DNA of 44,168 nt. It comes from Bacteroidota bacterium. GTDB taxonomy: Bacteria > Bacteroidota > Bacteroidia > Flavobacteriales_C > GCA-002722245. The stretch covers positions 1 to 44,168 of the forward strand of contig JAPLEZ010000031.1 of NCBI GenBank assembly GCA_026390935.1, in the 5' to 3' direction. Shown here piece by piece: positions 17,228 to 26,338 of the stretch (position 1 is the stretch's first letter; each line of letters starts with the position of its first letter). The notes under the pieces are model-generated. The model did no database searches, was not told the DNA's origin, and worked only from the letters and a program-made list of their open reading frames with translations. A program made the position numbers and the translations under genes.

Positions 17228-19144
17228 ATGTTAAAATCTTTACTTTTTACATCCATCTTAGCGTTATGTCAAATGCTTGTTCAAGCACAAACTTGGACGA
17301 GTAAGTATTATCCTGAATCATGGAAACCTCCAGTAGATTCAAATTTTTACACCGATGCTTTTTTGCAGGATTTTTCATACGCTGGCTATCAGCGCGGTGA
17401 GGTAGCTATACCAGCGCCAAGCGGAAAAGTGTTTGATGTTAGCAAAGCGCCCTATAACGCTGATAAAACCGGAGCGGCGGATGCTACCGCAGCTATTCAA
17501 AAAGCCATTGATGATGCGCAAACCAACAATGGTGGAGTGGTTTATCTTCCAGCGGGAACTTATAAAGTTGATCCTGGATCGAATGCTCAAGCCTTGAGAA
17601 TTAGCAAAAGCAATATTTATTTAAAAGGGGATGGCATTGGTAAAACCTACATTCTTAACAATACCTATCAAATGAATGGTAAGTCGATTATTAAAGTAAC
17701 TGGATCGGCATCGTGGACAACTATTCCAACTTCAAAAGCTTTACTCACTAAAGATGTGATGAATCCAGTAAATGTGTTATCGGTAGATAATGCTTCTTTA
17801 TTTGCAGTAGGTGATTTGGTAATGGTAAGAAATTCAATTAGTGATGCGTGGATCACCGAGCATAAAGAAACAGATTGGATTGGTTTTGGATCAAGCTTAC
17901 GAGGTTTGATGTATTGCAGATATATTACTGCAGTAGATGTTGCAAAAAAAACCATCACCATTGATGTGCCTCTGCGTTATGCCCTTAAAACACGTGATGC
18001 AGCCTGTGTATTTAAATTGAGCGGAATGATTAGTGAAGTGGGCTTGCTAGATTTTTCAATTGCCAATATTCAAAACCCTGCCACTACAGGTTTTGGAGAA
18101 GAGGATTATACTACTTCCGGTACGGCAGCTTATAATAGTCATTCTTCTTATGTCATTAGTATGAGTACTGTGGTGAATGGCTGGATGAAAAATATATCTA
18201 CCTATCAGCCATCCACCAACACTAGCTCTAAATCCCAAATGTTATCCAACGGTATTTTAGTTCAGAATTCAAAAAATGTAACTGTAGATAATTGCACGAT
18301 GCGTTATGCGCAATATGGTGGAGGCGGTGGAAATGGTTATGCCTTCAGAGCGGCGGCCAATGAAGTGTTAATTAGCAATTCAACATCTACTAATGTTCGT
18401 CACGGATTTGTGTTTTCCAGCATGTGGTGTTCGGGTAATGTGTATTACAAATGCAAGGATATTAAATCGGGTTTTCAGTGCGGAAATACGGGCAACATGA
18501 CCACTTCAGGTTATGGTAGCGATCATCACATGCATTTCAGTCAATCCAATTTGATCGACAATTGCTACACTGAAAACAGTGGTTTTTATGCCTATTACCG
18601 CCCTTATGGATCTGATCCGAAACATCGTCTCACTTCCACGCATACGGCTTATTGGAATATTACATCAGCAGGATCAAAAGCCTATTGTGTTTGGACTCAG
18701 CAAAGCCGATATGGGTATGCCATAGGAACTTCGGGAGCAGGAAATGCAGTGTACACCAAAGAAAATGCAACGGGCAGTGCTGCAAAAACTGATCCTGTGG
18801 ATATTGTGGAAGGGGTAGGGAAGGGTGCAACATTGAGTCCGCAATCACTATATCAGGATCAGCTCACCAATCGTTTGGCGGATTTAACAACTGGTGTTGG
18901 CGAGGAGTTGGCACAGGCGAGTAATTTTAAAGTATATCCCAATCCGGCTACATCAAGTATTTCATTAGAGTTTTCAAATCAGAGTGATGCAGAAGTAATT
19001 ATTTTGAATGCAGTTGGACAAGTGGTTTATTCTCATAACGTAAGTAATATTAAGTCGATGTATGTTGACGTGCAAGAATTTTCTTCAGGCTTGTATTTCG
19101 TTAAACTGAATTCAGAAATTGTTAAACTGTTAATTACGAAATAA
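17228..19144 (+). CDS. Secreted right-handed beta-helix protein (pectate-lyase superfamily), paralogue 2, T9SS tail
   Basis: 638 aa, collinear with the 639-aa protein at 6045-7964 and highly similar throughout (for example YTDAFLQDFSYAGYQRGEV, DVSKAPYNADKTG and GVGKGATLSPQSLYQDQL). Same domain order: signal peptide, Pectate_lyase_3-like N-terminus with GGVVYLPAGTYKV, beta-helix body, and type A T9SS sorting domain (YPNPATSSISLEF ... SGLYFVKLNSEIVKLLITK). It lies just before the heparinase-like lyase gene, which fits an extracellular polysaccharide-degrading role. The sorting domain is the least conserved part between the copies. Confidence 0.85.
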   Translation: MLKSLLFTSILALCQMLVQAQTWTSKYYPESWKPPVDSNFYTDAFLQDFSYAGYQRGEVAIPAPSGKVFDVSKAPYNADKTGAADATAAIQKAIDDAQTNNGGVVYLPAGTYKVDPGSNAQALRISKSNIYLKGDGIGKTYILNNTYQMNGKSIIKVTGSASWTTIPTSKALLTKDVMNPVNVLSVDNASLFAVGDLVMVRNSISDAWITEHKETDWIGFGSSLRGLMYCRYITAVDVAKKTITIDVPLRYALKTRDAACVFKLSGMISEVGLLDFSIANIQNPATTGFGEEDYTTSGTAAYNSHSSYVISMSTVVNGWMKNISTYQPSTNTSSKSQMLSNGILVQNSKNVTVDNCTMRYAQYGGGGGNGYAFRAAANEVLISNSTSTNVRHGFVFSSMWCSGNVYYKCKDIKSGFQCGNTGNMTTSGYGSDHHMHFSQSNLIDNCYTENSGFYAYYRPYGSDPKHRLTSTHTAYWNITSAGSKAYCVWTQQSRYGYAIGTSGAGNAVYTKENATGSAAKTDPVDIVEGVGKGATLSPQSLYQDQLTNRLADLTTGVGEELAQASNFKVYPNPATSSISLEFSNQSDAEVIILNAVGQVVYSHNVSNIKSMYVDVQEFSSGLYFVKLNSEIVKLLITK

Positions 19145-19172
19145 ATGAAAAAACATCTTTTTGGATGTTCAT

Positions 19173-19261
19173 AGATCCTGAAACAAGTTCAGGATGACAT
19201 TAGCGGTTATTACTTCAAGAGTATGGTCAACACTTGTCATCCTGAACTTGTTTCAGGATCT
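19173..19261. repeat. Perfect 27-bp inverted repeat
   Basis: Arms 19173-19199 and 19235-19261 are exact reverse complements separated by 35 bases. The arm core (CCTGAAACAAGTTCAGGATG) is itself partly palindromic. It lies between the beta-helix and lyase genes and could form a strong hairpin ending the upstream transcript. Its form resembles dispersed palindromic repeats seen in many bacterial genomes. A smaller hairpin (AACATC...GATGTT, 19152-19169) precedes it. Confidence 0.85.
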
Positions 19262-19318
19262 AATACCTAAAATGTTGTGTTGTTTATAAGGAGAAAATTT
19301 AAAGTGAAAATTTATTAC

Positions 19319-22105
19319 ATGAAAAAAATACTATTCGCAATTTTATTGTTTGTTGCATCCTCGCAAGCTTTTTCGCAGGTTCCTGCAGCCACTGCCGATT
19401 TTTTTAAACTGATTGATTTAACCCGTCCGGATATGAAAAGCATTTCCGCTTTGGTATCGGCCAGCAAGTACGATGCTGCGTTGGAAGTATGGCGTGATAC
19501 GGTGGTGAATCGTTTGCGACGATTGAATCTCGGTCAGTTCAACTGGCATTCCAATTGTCAGAATGGGTATTACATTAACTTCTCAAAAATGCTGGTGGAA
19601 AACATGACGCCTTCAGCGTATACATCCGGATCAACTAGTTATGATGATTATTATGGAATCACCAATTCACCCTACAAAACTCCTAAAGATGTAAACTGGA
19701 TGGCCAATCCGCCATCAGGTGTTTCTGATAATGATGGTGACATCGCCAGCTGGATGATGTTTGTTACACTGCCTGCAACCTATCATAAAATGTTTGATAC
19801 TATTTACTTGAAAAAATACATGCAGGTGTCGAGTGATTTTTCAGTGCGACAAAAAACTTTGCTCAAGGCATTGTCGGCAGCAGATCAAAAATTGCATTCT
19901 CCAAATTATTCGCTCGGTGCACAGGAAGTTTTGTGGCAAGGGGATAGAGTAGCCAACATCGTGAAATGCTTGGGTGTGTTAGCTAAAAATCTTCCAGGTG
20001 AAAGTAAAATATCGGCATGGGATGGAGTGATTAGTACCGTGCGAGCCAAAGTAACAACACAAAACACCAAGTGCATTTCTGCAAAACAACTATCAAATAT
20101 TGCTGCTGCTTTAGTAGCCGACAACCCTGATGTTTTATTATCGGTTTATCGCTATGCAGGTAAAGTTCCCAACCAACGTTTCAACGGATTGTATTCGCTA
20201 ATGATGATGTGTGTTGCTTTTCCCGAGTTTAAATCGGTAGCAGCAGTAGAGTCGGAAACAGTTGCGGGATTGACCGATTACATGAAAACAATGTGCGCAA
20301 AAGATGGTGGGTTTTTGGAGCAATCTTTCAATTACAATCAAACGGATGCTGGTAAAATGAGCGATTTGGTGGACTTGGCAGCTTCGGCAGGAAGGTCGTC
20401 AATGCCCATTGTTGCTTTACTGTCGAATGGAGTAGATGATTTTTACCGACTATTGTGGGCTTTGAAAACACCGTTGATGGCTCAGCCTTTAGTGGGGAAT
20501 TGTGCGCACAGTGGTGCACCTAACGTGTGGACGAGCACTACCGTTGCTGATACCTATAAAAAAACAATTGCGGCTTCGTCGGATGTTTTATCCAAACAAA
20601 TTGTAAATGCTTTCAACGGAAAAACTCCTGCGCCGAATTTTACTTCTATTTCATTTCCTTACAGCGGATATTATACGCAGCGACAAGGGTGGAAAATTGA
20701 CGATGCTTATTTGTTTTTTATGGCAGGTCGTGCGGCACGCGGACATAAAATGGGCGATAACAATAGCATTCAAGTGGTGGCCTTTGGTCGGGAATTAATC
20801 GCTACCGATGGGCCTCCTGATTATTATGGTGACTTAACCACGCAAGGAGGATACATTAGTGAAGGTTCTTCTTTAAAAGCGAATACGGTGATTGTTGATG
20901 GTAAATCGCAATTTAAAAACAACTATTTAAATGCTCAGGCTTCAACGCCAATTGCGAGTCGATTTTACAATTCATCTACTGAAGATTTTGTGGAAGGAAC
21001 TTTTGATAAAGGTTATGCCGCCATTAATGGAACTGCAGCTACTGTTACAGATGTAACGCACAATCGTCAGGTTATTTTTGTGAAAGAAGCAGGAATTTGG
21101 ATCATGACGGATTTTATGACCAACAGTGGAACGGCGTCACATACATATTCTCAAGTGTGGAATTTTGAGCCTTACCTTACTGCTTCAAAAATTTATGGAT
21201 TCACGGAAGCTCAGGTGAACTTTGATAAAACGAACAAAAGAATTGTGACCAGTGATCCTTCGGGACCAAACATTCGCTTGCAGAATTTTGGCAAAATAAG
21301 CACTCTCGATTATGTGAAATATTACAATCAAGCCTCGCCGGCAATGGGTTGGTACGCGCCTAGTATCAGTACCATTACGCCGGCGGTGGATATACATGCT
21401 AACTGGTCGGGTACGGGCAATCAGGCTTTAGGAACCATCATTATGCCGTCCAAAGGATCGACTGCGGATGTAGTTTACAAAGATTTATCTCCTGATGTAA
21501 AAACAGCTGCGCTTTCTCTCACTTTACCCAATGGAAATAAATTGATGTATTCCTCTGGTTTCACAGCTAAAAAAACTACGCAATTCAATTTTACTTTCAA
21601 TAGCAAAGGATATTTGTTGCAGGAAAATGCCAATGGTGATGTAACAGGAATGGTGATCGGCGGAGATAAAGCAGCATTGTTGTGGGATGGAAATTCTATT
21701 GATCATGGATTTTCCGATTATGGAATTCAATACGATGTAGCCATGCAAACCATTACCTTAACACCTTTTGAAGTGCCGAATACTTTTGTGTGGGACAGCA
21801 AACCTGTGGCATCTATTTTATCTCCGGCACAGGCCGATGTGGTGTTTGTGATTAGCACAACTTCTGCGAAAGCTGTAATTAAAGAAGGAGTGGTGGTGTA
21901 TCCTAATCCGTCAAACGGTGCTTTCTTTTTAAGTTCTGCAGATGATGTAAAGCAAGTTAAAATGTATAATCTGCAAGGAAAAGAAATGCTCTCTGTTCAA
22001 AATGTGAATGGAGGCTTTGGAGAAAATTTAGCGGAAGGAATGTATATTCTTCAGGTGGAATATATGAACGGAAACATCTTTTATAATAAGGTGGAGAAGT
22101 TTTAG
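19319..22105 (+). CDS. Heparinase II/III-like polysaccharide lyase with T9SS tail
   Basis: 928 aa from the ATG at 19319, which gives a signal peptide (MKKILFAILLFVASSQAFSQ); an earlier GTG at 19277 would add 14 residues before it. An alpha/alpha-toroid-like first half (residues about 20-440) is followed by a beta-sandwich half with FGRELIATDGPPDYYG, GYISEGSSLKANTVIVDGK and RQVIFVKEAGIWIMTDFM, as in heparinase II/III family lyases (PL8/12/15/17/21 relatives). The end is a T9SS sorting domain (VVYPNPSNGAFFLSS ... EGMYILQVEYM). It probably cleaves an acidic polysaccharide by beta-elimination outside the cell. The exact PL family and substrate are not determinable by eye. Confidence 0.75.
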   Translation: MKKILFAILLFVASSQAFSQVPAATADFFKLIDLTRPDMKSISALVSASKYDAALEVWRDTVVNRLRRLNLGQFNWHSNCQNGYYINFSKMLVENMTPSAYTSGSTSYDDYYGITNSPYKTPKDVNWMANPPSGVSDNDGDIASWMMFVTLPATYHKMFDTIYLKKYMQVSSDFSVRQKTLLKALSAADQKLHSPNYSLGAQEVLWQGDRVANIVKCLGVLAKNLPGESKISAWDGVISTVRAKVTTQNTKCISAKQLSNIAAALVADNPDVLLSVYRYAGKVPNQRFNGLYSLMMMCVAFPEFKSVAAVESETVAGLTDYMKTMCAKDGGFLEQSFNYNQTDAGKMSDLVDLAASAGRSSMPIVALLSNGVDDFYRLLWALKTPLMAQPLVGNCAHSGAPNVWTSTTVADTYKKTIAASSDVLSKQIVNAFNGKTPAPNFTSISFPYSGYYTQRQGWKIDDAYLFFMAGRAARGHKMGDNNSIQVVAFGRELIATDGPPDYYGDLTTQGGYISEGSSLKANTVIVDGKSQFKNNYLNAQASTPIASRFYNSSTEDFVEGTFDKGYAAINGTAATVTDVTHNRQVIFVKEAGIWIMTDFMTNSGTASHTYSQVWNFEPYLTASKIYGFTEAQVNFDKTNKRIVTSDPSGPNIRLQNFGKISTLDYVKYYNQASPAMGWYAPSISTITPAVDIHANWSGTGNQALGTIIMPSKGSTADVVYKDLSPDVKTAALSLTLPNGNKLMYSSGFTAKKTTQFNFTFNSKGYLLQENANGDVTGMVIGGDKAALLWDGNSIDHGFSDYGIQYDVAMQTITLTPFEVPNTFVWDSKPVASILSPAQADVVFVISTTSAKAVIKEGVVVYPNPSNGAFFLSSADDVKQVKMYNLQGKEMLSVQNVNGGFGENLAEGMYILQVEYMNGNIFYNKVEKF

Positions 22106-22129
22106 TTGGGAGGATTTTTATTTTGATGA

Positions 22130-22165
22130 ATCGGGTGGAAGTAAAATTCCATCCGATTTTTTTTT
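22130..22165 (+). terminator. Rho-independent terminator after the lyase gene
   Basis: Arms 22130-22140 and 22147-22157 pair over 11 bases with one G-T wobble and a 6-base loop, followed by a run of T to 22165. It lies 24 bases after the lyase stop. Confidence 0.85.
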
Positions 22166-22236
22166 GTTCAATATTTATGAGATTCATTTGAATGCTTACC
22201 ATTTTTTATTGTGTTACTTTTAGTAAAAATGGCGCT

Positions 22237-22695
22237 ATGGTATTTCGGGTAATTGTTTTTCTGGTGATCAATTTTGCAGCGCTAGGCGTGGGTGGTTTTT
22301 TTACAGGAAAAGGTGTGCCTTCTGACTGGTACATGCAATTGAATAAAGCGCCGTGGACTCCGCCCGGCTGGGTATTTGGTGCGGCGTGGACAGCCATAAT
22401 GATTTGTTTTTCTTTTTACATGGCCTATTGGTGGGAGCTGGAGCAAAGCAAAAAACTATTGGTGCTTTTGTTTGTAGTTCAATGGTTTTTAAACGTACTG
22501 TGGAATCCTACTTTCTTTTATTTTCATCAAAGTGTTGTGGCTTTAGTGCTCATAGTGGCGCTCACTGTTCTAGTCACTTTTTTTCTTTTTAGTTTGTGGC
22601 CAGTGTTGAAATATAAGTCGGCTTTTATATTGCCTTATTTTTTATGGTTGCTAATTGCAACTTCCCTGAATGCTTATATTGTTTTAAAGAATTAG
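22237..22695 (+). CDS. tspO: TspO/MBR family tryptophan-rich membrane protein
   Basis: 152 aa from the ATG at 22237 (MVFRVIVFLVINFAALGVGG), the start that matches the family; an in-frame ATG at 22192 would add 15 poor residues. Five hydrophobic segments are present with the family signature WYMQLNKAPWTPPGWVFGAAWT, then WWELEQ and WFLNVLWNPTFF, and the end PYFLWLLIATSLNAYIVLKN. TspO proteins bind porphyrins and cholesterol-like ligands in the membrane; the physiological role is not settled. No functional link to neighbouring lyase and esterase genes is evident. Confidence 0.92.
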   Translation: MVFRVIVFLVINFAALGVGGFFTGKGVPSDWYMQLNKAPWTPPGWVFGAAWTAIMICFSFYMAYWWELEQSKKLLVLLFVVQWFLNVLWNPTFFYFHQSVVALVLIVALTVLVTFFLFSLWPVLKYKSAFILPYFLWLLIATSLNAYIVLKN

Positions 22696-22995
22696 TGCGT
22701 TGATTTTTTTTCATTACAGTAAATGATTGTCGTCTGTTGAGTGGTGACGGAATACTGACTATTGAAAAAAAGTATGATTTGCACCCCCTATTAAGTCCCC
22801 CTTGTGGTCAAAGTAATTGAGTTGTAATATTTTGATTTTCAATTATGTGCGAATTCTGTTGGTCAATTGGGCTTACTCATGAGCTTTTTCTCGCTTTACG
22901 ATAGGGTTATAATTGCATTTCTTTGACTCGATGATTTTGGTTCATGAAATTCAAAACAAATTATTAAGTGAGAGTTAAATGATAAATGTAATCCT
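22696..22995. other. Gene-free intergenic stretch
   Basis: About 300 AT-rich bases with no credible ORF, RNA gene or strong hairpin. It presumably holds the promoter of the CE2-like esterase gene; I see no clear promoter match. Confidence 0.5.
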
Positions 22996-24384
22996 ATGAG
23001 AAAGTCTAATTTTTTAACATGCCTAGTTATTTTTACCGCAATTAATATTTTTGCGCAAAATAATTTCTATCCGGCTAATCATTCTTCTATTCAATATGAG
23101 GGCAGATTAGATAAGAGTAATTCTGCGCAATATTACTTTTCTTGGTCGGGAGTGAGTATTTCCACGAAATTTAAAGGTACTGAAATCAAGGCCGTTATTA
23201 AGGATTTTGCAACAGGGGGAGCTACTAAAACAAATTATTTCAATGTGCTTGTTGATGGCGTACGGGTAAATAAGTTAGAAGTGAAAAAAAGTGATACCTT
23301 ATATTTATTGGCCAGCAAACTCAGCAATACTGAGCACACAATTGAAATTACCAAACGAACCGAAGCGAGCGTAGGTAAATGTTCATTTAAAGGTTTTTTT
23401 ACTGATGGCACACTGCTTAGTCCTGATCCACTTCCTTCTGTTAAAATGGAAATAGTAGGCGACTCCAGATCGTGCGGGTACGGAAATGAAAAATCTTATG
23501 TTAACCCCAATGACACGCCAGGTTTTCATTCGGTGAATGAAGATAATTATTATGCATGGGGCGCAATGGCCTCCAGGAATTTAGGCGTTCAATATCATTG
23601 CACCGCCTATTCGGGCAAAGGAATGTATAGAAATAATAACGCTTCTACTTCAGGGGTGCTGCCTGATATATATGATCGGATTCATCCCGACGAAAGCAAC
23701 TCTGCTTGGAATCATGCTGAATATGTACCAGATATTATAGTGATTTTGCTTGGGACTAATGATTTTGCATCCGAAAACGCTTGGGGAACTACTCACGACA
23801 AAATGTTAGATTCCTCAGCTTACGTTGGAAAGTACATAGCATTTATTCAAAAGCTTAGAGATGCTTATGGTTCTTCAACAAAAATAGTTTGCGCATTTGG
23901 TAATTCCCTCAGTGTTTACACACCATTAAATCAGCTTAATCGATGGAGAAATTATATTACTTCTATAGTCGATTATCGAGATGCTTTGGGCGACAAAAAC
24001 GTTTATCCATTTGAATTTAAAGCCAATGTAGGTCCTTATGGAGAAGATTGGCATCCAACCATTGCAGGGCAAAAAGCAATGTCCGATCAAATAACGCCTT
24101 TTTTGCAAGGGCTGTTATCACAACTAAGTGTTGCACAAGAAATTTATGATCAAGTTAATTTCACAGTATTTCCTAATCCGGCGAATGATGTTTTGCAGCT
24201 ATTGTCTTCAACTAACATTTTAAACTCTTCATTGGAATACACAATTTATAATAACCTCGGATCTGTTGTACTTGTAGGTCAAGGCAGTACTATAAATATT
24301 GAAAAATTATCGAGCGGTATCTATTTTGTAAAAACAGGTGATAAAGTTTTTAAGTTTATTAAAAGTGAAAATATAATGCAGTAA
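22996..24384 (+). CDS. Secreted SGNH carbohydrate esterase (CE2-like) with T9SS tail
   Basis: 462 aa. Signal peptide about 1-20. A jelly-roll N-terminal domain (residues about 24-140) is followed by an SGNH hydrolase: EIVGDSRSCGYG with Ser157, LLGTNDF with Asn255, and DWHPT with Asp351 and His353. The N-terminal sandwich plus SGNH layout and the GDSxxCGYG motif are those of CE2 acetylxylan esterase-type deacetylases. The C-terminal T9SS domain (VFPNPANDVLQLL ... SSGIYFVKTG) is present. Probably removes acyl groups from a polysaccharide outside the cell, complementing the nearby beta-helix and lyase proteins. Confidence 0.85.
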   Translation: MRKSNFLTCLVIFTAINIFAQNNFYPANHSSIQYEGRLDKSNSAQYYFSWSGVSISTKFKGTEIKAVIKDFATGGATKTNYFNVLVDGVRVNKLEVKKSDTLYLLASKLSNTEHTIEITKRTEASVGKCSFKGFFTDGTLLSPDPLPSVKMEIVGDSRSCGYGNEKSYVNPNDTPGFHSVNEDNYYAWGAMASRNLGVQYHCTAYSGKGMYRNNNASTSGVLPDIYDRIHPDESNSAWNHAEYVPDIIVILLGTNDFASENAWGTTHDKMLDSSAYVGKYIAFIQKLRDAYGSSTKIVCAFGNSLSVYTPLNQLNRWRNYITSIVDYRDALGDKNVYPFEFKANVGPYGEDWHPTIAGQKAMSDQITPFLQGLLSQLSVAQEIYDQVNFTVFPNPANDVLQLLSSTNILNSSLEYTIYNNLGSVVLVGQGSTINIEKLSSGIYFVKTGDKVFKFIKSENIMQ

Positions 24385-24972
24385 CCAACCCCAAGGTGAT
24401 GCGGCAGCTGGTAGCTTTTGAAGAAATTCCAAAGATTAACCAGCTGCTTTAAAGTTGTGTTATTGTTAATGAGCCTTTGGCCATCTCTGTTCGAAACACA
24501 TTTGACTTCACGCCCAATACATCCTTGCGAGCGAATTTCAGGAAAAGGCTTTCGTATAGACGCAAGACAAGAAAAAACTCGAGATAGTTTGCTAATTAAA
24601 ACATATTTACACTTTAGAAATATAGACATAAATTCAAACAATTATTTTAGAAAAGTAGACATAAAGAACAGCAAAAGACGAGTATCAAACTTAAATATTT
24701 ATCGTCTTTCCGCTGATATTCAATTGTTGCAGCGGAAGAAGCTTCATTATCCGTAGATTTATTCGGTTAATTGTACGTTTAAATTTTTCTTTTTTGGCTT
24801 GCAGTTGTACCTTAACAAAATGCGATATATTAGCAACAAATATGCGAAAAGCATTGCCTGCATTACAGATTAGTTTGCATTTTCTAAAAGAAAAAAGCAA
24901 ATTATATAATGCGGAGATTGACGCAATGCGTAAGGATAAATGTTGTGCGTCATTTTAAAAGACACCGTAAAT
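24385..24972. other. Gene-poor region before the cassette-like genes
   Basis: About 590 bases with no convincing gene; a 112-codon frame at 24418-24756 starts with TTG and has no recognisable features. A 9-base inverted repeat (24404-24412 and 24439-24447) 20 bases after the esterase stop may act as a weak terminator. The remainder is low in coding signal and could be decayed sequence. Confidence 0.45.
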
Positions 24973-25563
24973 ATGGAGAATAGACCGACTTTAGACAGAG
25001 ATATTTCACTTGCCGACTTCAATGATTTCTATTGGTTGAAAGAGGAACTTGTAGACTTTTGTAAACGAATTGGTATTTCAACATCGGGTGGAAAGATCGA
25101 AATATCAGACAGAATTAGGCATTATATTCTGACAGGTAAAACTGATAGAATTGAACCAGCAAAGTCAAAAGCAAAATCGAAATTTGATTGGAGCAAAGAG
25201 AAATTAACTCTTAAAAGTGAAATTACTGACAATTATACAAACGGAGAGAATGTTAGAAGTTTTTTTATGCAGGAGATTGGTCCTCACTTTTCCTTTAATT
25301 TGATATTTATGAAATGGATAAAGGAAAATTTTGGTAAGACACTTGGTGACGCTATCATTGAATGGAAAAGAATAAATGAGTTAAAAAAAGACAAAGATTA
25401 TATCAGCGAAATTGACCCTCAATTTGAATACAATCGATATATGCGAGCATTCTTGGCAGACAATTTAGAACTATCAAGCAAAGACGCAATGAGACATTGG
25501 AAATTGAAACGTTCACAGAGAGGAACAAATCAATATGAACGGGCTGATTTAGAAATGAAATAG
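24973..25563 (+). CDS. SAP domain / DUF6434 protein
   Basis: 196 aa from the ATG at 24973 (MENRPTLDRDISL); a TTG at 24940 would add 11 residues. The N-terminal SAP-like helix-extended-helix segment (FYWLKEELVDFCKRIGI ... IEISDRIRHYIL, residues about 18-52) suggests DNA binding. The central part (FDWSKEKLTLKSEITDNYTNG, FFMQEIGPHFSF, FGKTLGDAIIEWKRI) matches the DUF6434 family. Cytosolic; role unknown. It is a stand-alone gene of the sort found in gene cassettes, and an attC-like palindrome directly follows its stop codon. Confidence 0.75.
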   Translation: MENRPTLDRDISLADFNDFYWLKEELVDFCKRIGISTSGGKIEISDRIRHYILTGKTDRIEPAKSKAKSKFDWSKEKLTLKSEITDNYTNGENVRSFFMQEIGPHFSFNLIFMKWIKENFGKTLGDAIIEWKRINELKKDKDYISEIDPQFEYNRYMRAFLADNLELSSKDAMRHWKLKRSQRGTNQYERADLEMK

Positions 25564-25570
25564 AAAAAAG

Positions 25571-25706
25571 AACGCACAATAGCAGTTTGGCAAAATGGCG
25601 GGTTCGGTCCTAAATTGAACATTTGGTTTTCAAATGAACATTAGTGCTAAAATGAAAGTAAGTGCTTCTAAATCCGCCACTTCGCCAAGCTGCAAAACGT
25701 TATCGG
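25571..25706 (+). repeat. attC-like imperfect palindrome
   Basis: Arms 25582-25601 and 25674-25693 are imperfect reverse complements (17 of 20 positions), separated by about 72 bases. AACG at 25571 and CGTTAT at 25698-25703 flank them as possible outer core sites. The layout (outer cores, inner arms, long spacer, position between a stop codon and the next gene) is attC-like. The core GTTATCG does not fit the integron consensus GTTRRRY. A related word, CCGTTATAGCC, occurs at about 26318 before the next gene. Confidence 0.5.
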
Positions 25707-25746
25707 TCAACTTATATCAATACATCAAGAACAAACAAAAAATAAA

Positions 25747-26286
25747 ATGATAACCGACAGAAAAGTAATTCTATATATTTCAATGAGTTTAGACGGCTAC
25801 ATTGCCACTAAAGACAACTCACTTGATTTTTTATCAATGGTTGAACAAGAAGGCGAAGACTATGGTTATAATGCCTTCGTTAAATCTGTTGATGCTGTAA
25901 TAATTGGCAGAAAAACTTATGAAAAGGTAATTGCAATGGGTTACGAATATCCACACACAGAGAAAGACGTATACATACTGACTAGAACTGCCACACCTTC
26001 GATCGGAAATTTTAAGTTCTACACTGATGACCTTTCTCAACTTGTTGCTCACTTAAAGAGCCAACAGGGTAAAAATATTTATTGTGATGGTGGAGCAGAA
26101 ATTGCAAATGAGTTAATGAAAAATAATTTAGTAGATGAGTTTATAATTTCAGTTATTCCAATTCTGCTAGGTGACGGTATTAAACTTTTTAATGACGGTC
26201 GACCTGAACTAAAATTAGAACTCTTATCGACAAAACAGTTTGACAAAGGCCTTGCACAACTTCATTATAAACGTGCAGACAAATAG
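25747..26286 (+). CDS. Dihydrofolate reductase-like protein (RibD C-terminal family)
   Basis: 179 aa. KVILYISMSLDGYIATKD at residues 6-23, VIIGRKTYEKV, YILTRT, IYCDGGAEIANELMK and ISVIPILLGDGIKLF are the signatures of the DHFR-like/RibD_C oxidoreductase family (YyaP/YwjB type). A cytosolic NADPH-dependent reductase is expected; the substrate is unknown and it should not be assumed to be folate. A lone gene flanked by attC-like DNA on the left and a short CCGTTATAGCC remnant on the right. Confidence 0.85.
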   Translation: MITDRKVILYISMSLDGYIATKDNSLDFLSMVEQEGEDYGYNAFVKSVDAVIIGRKTYEKVIAMGYEYPHTEKDVYILTRTATPSIGNFKFYTDDLSQLVAHLKSQQGKNIYCDGGAEIANELMKNNLVDEFIISVIPILLGDGIKLFNDGRPELKLELLSTKQFDKGLAQLHYKRADK

Positions 26287-26338
26287 AATAAAATACACGC
26301 AGGACTAAAAATCTGAAACCGTTATAGCCAATTGTAAA

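Noticed and set aside
24418-24756. 112-codon + strand frame after the esterase gene
   Set aside because: TTG start, no recognisable domain, overlaps a possible terminator hairpin, and composition looks non-coding.
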